Both the position numbers and the translations under genes were made by a program. From SIRX01 sp965214475 (GTDB lineage Bacteria > Actinomycetota > Rubrobacteria > Rubrobacterales > Rubrobacteraceae), in assembly GCA_965214475.1 (NCBI GenBank), contig OZ243953.1:1550001-1614000 (forward strand): 64,000 bases of DNA, written 5' to 3'. This document shows positions 61,772-64,000 of this stretch, in pieces. The notes under the pieces were generated by a model. The model did no database searches and had not been told where the DNA came from. It saw only the letters and a list, made by a program, of their open reading frames with translations. Position 1 is the first letter of the stretch. Every line of letters starts with the position of its first letter.

Positions 61772-62332
61772 CTACGGTCTGCGCCACTTCTCCCGGCCTT
61801 CGAGATAGAGGTCGCCACCGTAGAGGTCGTTTACCATCGCTACCGGGAAGTCTTCTACGACCAACCGCCGGATGGCTTCCGCGTCCAGGTCCTCGTAGGC
61901 GACCACCTCGGCGGATTTCACGCAACGGGCGAGCAGGGCCGCCGTGCCTTCCACCGCCCCGAAGTAGACGCAGCCGTGCTCCTGCATGGACTGGCGCACC
62001 GCATCCGAGCGCAGACCCTTCCCAACCATGCCCCGTAAGCCGCGCTCTATGAGCAACGGTGAATAATAGTCCATGCGGGAAGCCGTGGTTGGACCGGCGG
62101 GACCGAGAGCCTGGCCGGGTTTCGCGGGCGCGGGGCCGGTGAAGTAAACGACCTGTCCCTCGGGATCGAAGGGGAGGGGCTCCTCGTTCTCAATCGCCTC
62201 TTTCATTCGGGCGTGGGCCGCGTCTCGGGCGTTGTAGAGTGTGCCCGAGAGCCGCACGATGTCGCCGGTTTTGAGCGGTTCTATGTCTTCGTAGGAGAGT
62301 GGGACTTCGAGGTGGATGATCTCTTGGCTCAC
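61772..62332 (-). CDS. Class I fumarase/tartrate dehydratase-type hydro-lyase, beta subunit
   Basis: A 186-aa protein equal to the C-terminal domain of class I Fe-S hydro-lyases (FumA/TtdB). Segments are LKTGDIVRLSGTLYNARDAAHARM, YFTGPAPAKPGQALGPAGPTTASRMD, GLRGMVGKG and the final VVEDFPVAMVNDLYGGDLYL. It pairs with the alpha subunit, whose stop it overlaps by 4 nt. Related enzymes act on fumarate, tartrate or mesaconate. The ATG start is coupled to the alpha gene. Confidence 0.93.
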   Translation of the reverse strand: MSQEIIHLEVPLSYEDIEPLKTGDIVRLSGTLYNARDAAHARMKEAIENEEPLPFDPEGQVVYFTGPAPAKPGQALGPAGPTTASRMDYYSPLLIERGLRGMVGKGLRSDAVRQSMQEHGCVYFGAVEGTAALLARCVKSAEVVAYEDLDAEAIRRLVVEDFPVAMVNDLYGGDLYLEGREKWRRP

Positions 62333-63171
62333 AACTCCACCTCCCCGACGCGGTGAGAATGACAGTCGAGGTTCACCGCCACCGGGAACGAGGCGATGTG
62401 GGTCGGGTGGCTCTCGATGTGGACCGCGAGCGTCGTAACCCGGCCACCGTAGCCGGCGGGTCCGATGCCCGTAGCATTGATCTCCTCTACCAGTTCTTTT
62501 TCCAGCTCGGCCACTTCCGGGTCCGGGTTAGGCTGGCCGGAAGGACGGGTCAGGGCTCGTTTGGCGAGCTGGGCAGCCTTGTCGAAGGGGCCGCCCATAC
62601 CGACGCCGACCGTCAGCGGTGGGCTCGCGTTCGGGCCGGCTTTCTCTATGGTTTCGACTACGAATTCTTTCATGCCATCTATGCCCCCCGCCGGGGTCAG
62701 CATCGTCAGACGGCTCATGTTGTCGCAGCCGCCGCCCTTGACGAGCATCGTAAGTTTCAGGTCCTCTCCGGGGAGAATGTCATAATAAATCACCGCCGGG
62801 GTGTTATCACCGGTGTTGGTTCGTTGGATCGGGCTCTGGACCATAGACTTGCGTAGGAAGCCTTCGTCGTAGCCTCGCCGGACGCCCTCGTTTATAGCCT
62901 CGCTTATACCGCCGCCAGTAAAGCGTACCTTCTGGCCCACGTCCAAGTAGAAGACCGCGTAGCCCGTGTCCTGGCAGAAAGGAATGCTCTCGCCGCAGGA
63001 GATCTCCGCATTCTCCAAAAGGTTTTCGAGCACCTCGCGGCCCAGCTCGGACTCTTCTTCGTCGAGCCCCCGGCGCAGGGCGGAGACCTGATCCTGCCTC
63101 AGACAAGTGTTAGTCTGGATGCAGAGGTCTCGCACGACTTGCGTCACATCTTCTACGTCGATTTCTCTCAC
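62329..63171 (-). CDS. Class I fumarase/tartrate dehydratase-type hydro-lyase, alpha subunit
   Basis: A 280-aa Fe-S hydro-lyase subunit. It has the cluster cysteines Cys66 in FCQDTG, Cys148 in GGGCDNMSR and one more in the C-terminal NLDCHSH. Together with the beta subunit it would hydrate fumarate or mesaconate, or dehydrate tartrate. The GTG at 63171 follows GAGGGGTG and is preferred over the TTG 15 nt upstream. It follows a CitE-type lyase gene. Fumarase plus CitE-family lyase suggests a C5 (mesaconate/citramalate) or TCA-side route. Confidence 0.93.
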   Translation of the reverse strand: MREIDVEDVTQVVRDLCIQTNTCLRQDQVSALRRGLDEEESELGREVLENLLENAEISCGESIPFCQDTGYAVFYLDVGQKVRFTGGGISEAINEGVRRGYDEGFLRKSMVQSPIQRTNTGDNTPAVIYYDILPGEDLKLTMLVKGGGCDNMSRLTMLTPAGGIDGMKEFVVETIEKAGPNASPPLTVGVGMGGPFDKAAQLAKRALTRPSGQPNPDPEVAELEKELVEEINATGIGPAGYGGRVTTLAVHIESHPTHIASFPVAVNLDCHSHRVGEVEL

Positions 63172-63182
63172 GTTATCACCCC

Positions 63183-64000
63183 TCAAGCTAGATTCAGGAT
63201 TCTTTGGGCCACTCTTATGGAGGCCGCGTCTATCATCTGGCCTTCCACACTTATAGAGCCGTTTTCTGCAGCATTAGCCTCCTCGTAAGCCTCCACTGTT
63301 TTCTCGGCCCACTCTATCTCTTCGCTGGTAGGAGAAAACATTTCATTGACCGCTCCGACCTGGGCCGGGTGGATGCACCACTTGCCGTCGAAACCCAAGG
63401 AACGGGCAATTACACAGCCCTCCCTCAAGCTCTCCTCATCCCGATAATCCGCCACAGGACCATCCAGGGCGCGTATACCGGCGGCCCGGGCGGCCACTAC
63501 GATGCGATGCATCACGTAGTGAAAGCGGTGTCCGGGATAGGAGTGGTCCCATTCATCCATCGTGCCGATGCTCGTCTGGGGCATCCTCATGCTGGCCGCG
63601 TAGTCGCCAGGTCCGAAATGCAAAGCCTCTAGCCGATCTGTGGCGTTGGCTATTTCATCCACGTTGGCGAGCCCGGACGCACTCTCTATCTGGGCTTCGA
63701 TCTCTACCTTTCCGTCCCCCAGGCCCACCGCAGACTCGATCTGGGAGAGCAGCGTATTCACGACGTAGAGGTCTTCGGGCCGGTTCACCTTTGGAATTAT
63801 TACGGCGTCAAGGGTGCGTCCGGCTTCTTCAACCACCTCGATCAAGTCTCGGTAGAAGTAAGCGGTGTCCAGAGCATTGACCCGGTACAGAACGACTTTT
63901 TCTCCCCGATCGAATTCTTTTAGGCTCTGAATAACGTTCCGGCGCGCCCCAACCTTCTCGTTTGGCGCAACGGCGTCTTCCAGGTCGATCATCACCACGT
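63183..64000 (-). CDS. HpcH/HpaI-CitE family lyase (malyl/citramalyl-CoA lyase-like), C-terminal part
   Basis: At least 272 residues of a CitE-type CoA-ester lyase; the N-terminus lies to the right of the window. It includes VMIDLEDAV (the conserved LEDAV with a metal ligand), IIPKVNRPEDLY, IEAQIESASGL (Glu ligand), HFGPGDYAASM (Asp ligand) and CIHPAQV. Such lyases cleave malyl-CoA, beta-methylmalyl-CoA or citramalyl-CoA to acetyl-CoA or propionyl-CoA and an oxoacid. Its stop lies just before the fumarase-type alpha gene, in the same direction, so one operon. Confidence 0.9.
   Translation of the reverse strand, partial: VVMIDLEDAVAPNEKVGARRNVIQSLKEFDRGEKVVLYRVNALDTAYFYRDLIEVVEEAGRTLDAVIIPKVNRPEDLYVVNTLLSQIESAVGLGDGKVEIEAQIESASGLANVDEIANATDRLEALHFGPGDYAASMRMPQTSIGTMDEWDHSYPGHRFHYVMHRIVVAARAAGIRALDGPVADYRDEESLREGCVIARSLGFDGKWCIHPAQVGAVNEMFSPTSEEIEWAEKTVEAYEEANAAENGSISVEGQMIDAASIRVAQRILNLA

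Noticed and set aside
1..64000. CRISPR arrays, tRNA or rRNA genes, insertion sequences, phage genes
   Set aside because: No regularly spaced repeats, no tRNA-like T-loop or CCA ends, no transposase, integrase or structural phage protein were recognised in either strand.

Overview
The window looks like chromosomal DNA of a free-living, moderately GC-rich actinobacterium. The best guess is a Rubrobacter-like lineage. This rests on the GC level judged by eye, frequent GTG/TTG starts with purine-rich Shine-Dalgarno sites, many soluble catabolic paralogues, an ECF41 sigma factor and a GlpD/alkyl-DHAP-synthase pair (ether lipids are known in Rubrobacterales). No rRNA, tRNA, CRISPR array, phage or insertion sequence was seen. 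It reads as an ordinary, metabolically rich chromosomal region. Nothing was searched against a database, so the taxon and all product names are family-level recognition from the sequence.

Layout. 1-4.1 kb (minus): a transport/catabolic operon with an HCCA-isomerase-like protein, an AtoE short-chain fatty acid transporter, a 4-TM small protein, a sodium:solute symporter and the N-terminus of an SDR. 4.3-6.5 kb: a sulfur module with a TauE/SafE permease, CysC, a CymR-like Rrf2 repressor and a 45-aa membrane protein. 6.7-12.1 kb (plus): acyl-CoA ligase, CocE-type hydrolase, thiolase, SDR. 12.0-14.3 kb (minus): an ECF41 sigma operon with its own consensus promoter. 14.3-18.8 kb (minus): thioesterase, enoyl-CoA hydratase, LysE exporter, B12-binding protein, FAH-family hydrolase, PdxH and DUF427. 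18.8-23.3 kb: a PLP aminotransferase, then a DrrAB-like ABC exporter divergent from a TetR gene across a clean palindrome. 23.3-26.1 kb: an HxlR redox regulator divergent from two NAD(P)H oxidoreductases and a FrnE-like DsbA protein. 26.1-27.4 kb: RidA and two small unknowns. 27.7-32.8 kb: a 1471-aa multi-PAS/GAF histidine kinase convergent with a NarL-type regulator. 33.0-36.2 kb: GlpD (apparently leaderless) and a four-fold broken alkyl-DHAP synthase pseudogene. 36.2-37.3 kb: patatin.

37.4-49.1 kb is a seven-gene minus-strand catabolic operon: class III aminotransferase, M20 peptidase, quaternary-amine-type binding protein, SSADH-like ALDH, MR-type enolase-superfamily enzyme, PuuC-like ALDH and Fe-ADH. 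It diverges from a MocR/GabR-type regulator and an MBL hydrolase. 49.1-53.1 kb is a complete glycine-betaine/choline-type ABC importer with a near-consensus promoter and a terminator. 53.3-58.3 kb groups two nitrilase-family amidases with an asparagine-synthase-like amidotransferase and an MmgE/PrpD protein. 58.3-61.8 kb holds a methyltransferase-like protein and a LysR regulator divergent from a GbcA-type Rieske oxygenase. 61.8-64 kb (minus) holds a two-subunit class I fumarase/mesaconase-type hydratase and a CitE-family lyase cut by the window end.

Taken together the region describes uptake and breakdown of osmolyte-like amines (betaine importer, orphan binding protein, Rieske demethylase, GABA-type transaminase and dehydrogenases) and of short or branched acyl-CoAs. 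The substrate assignments are inference from gene context.
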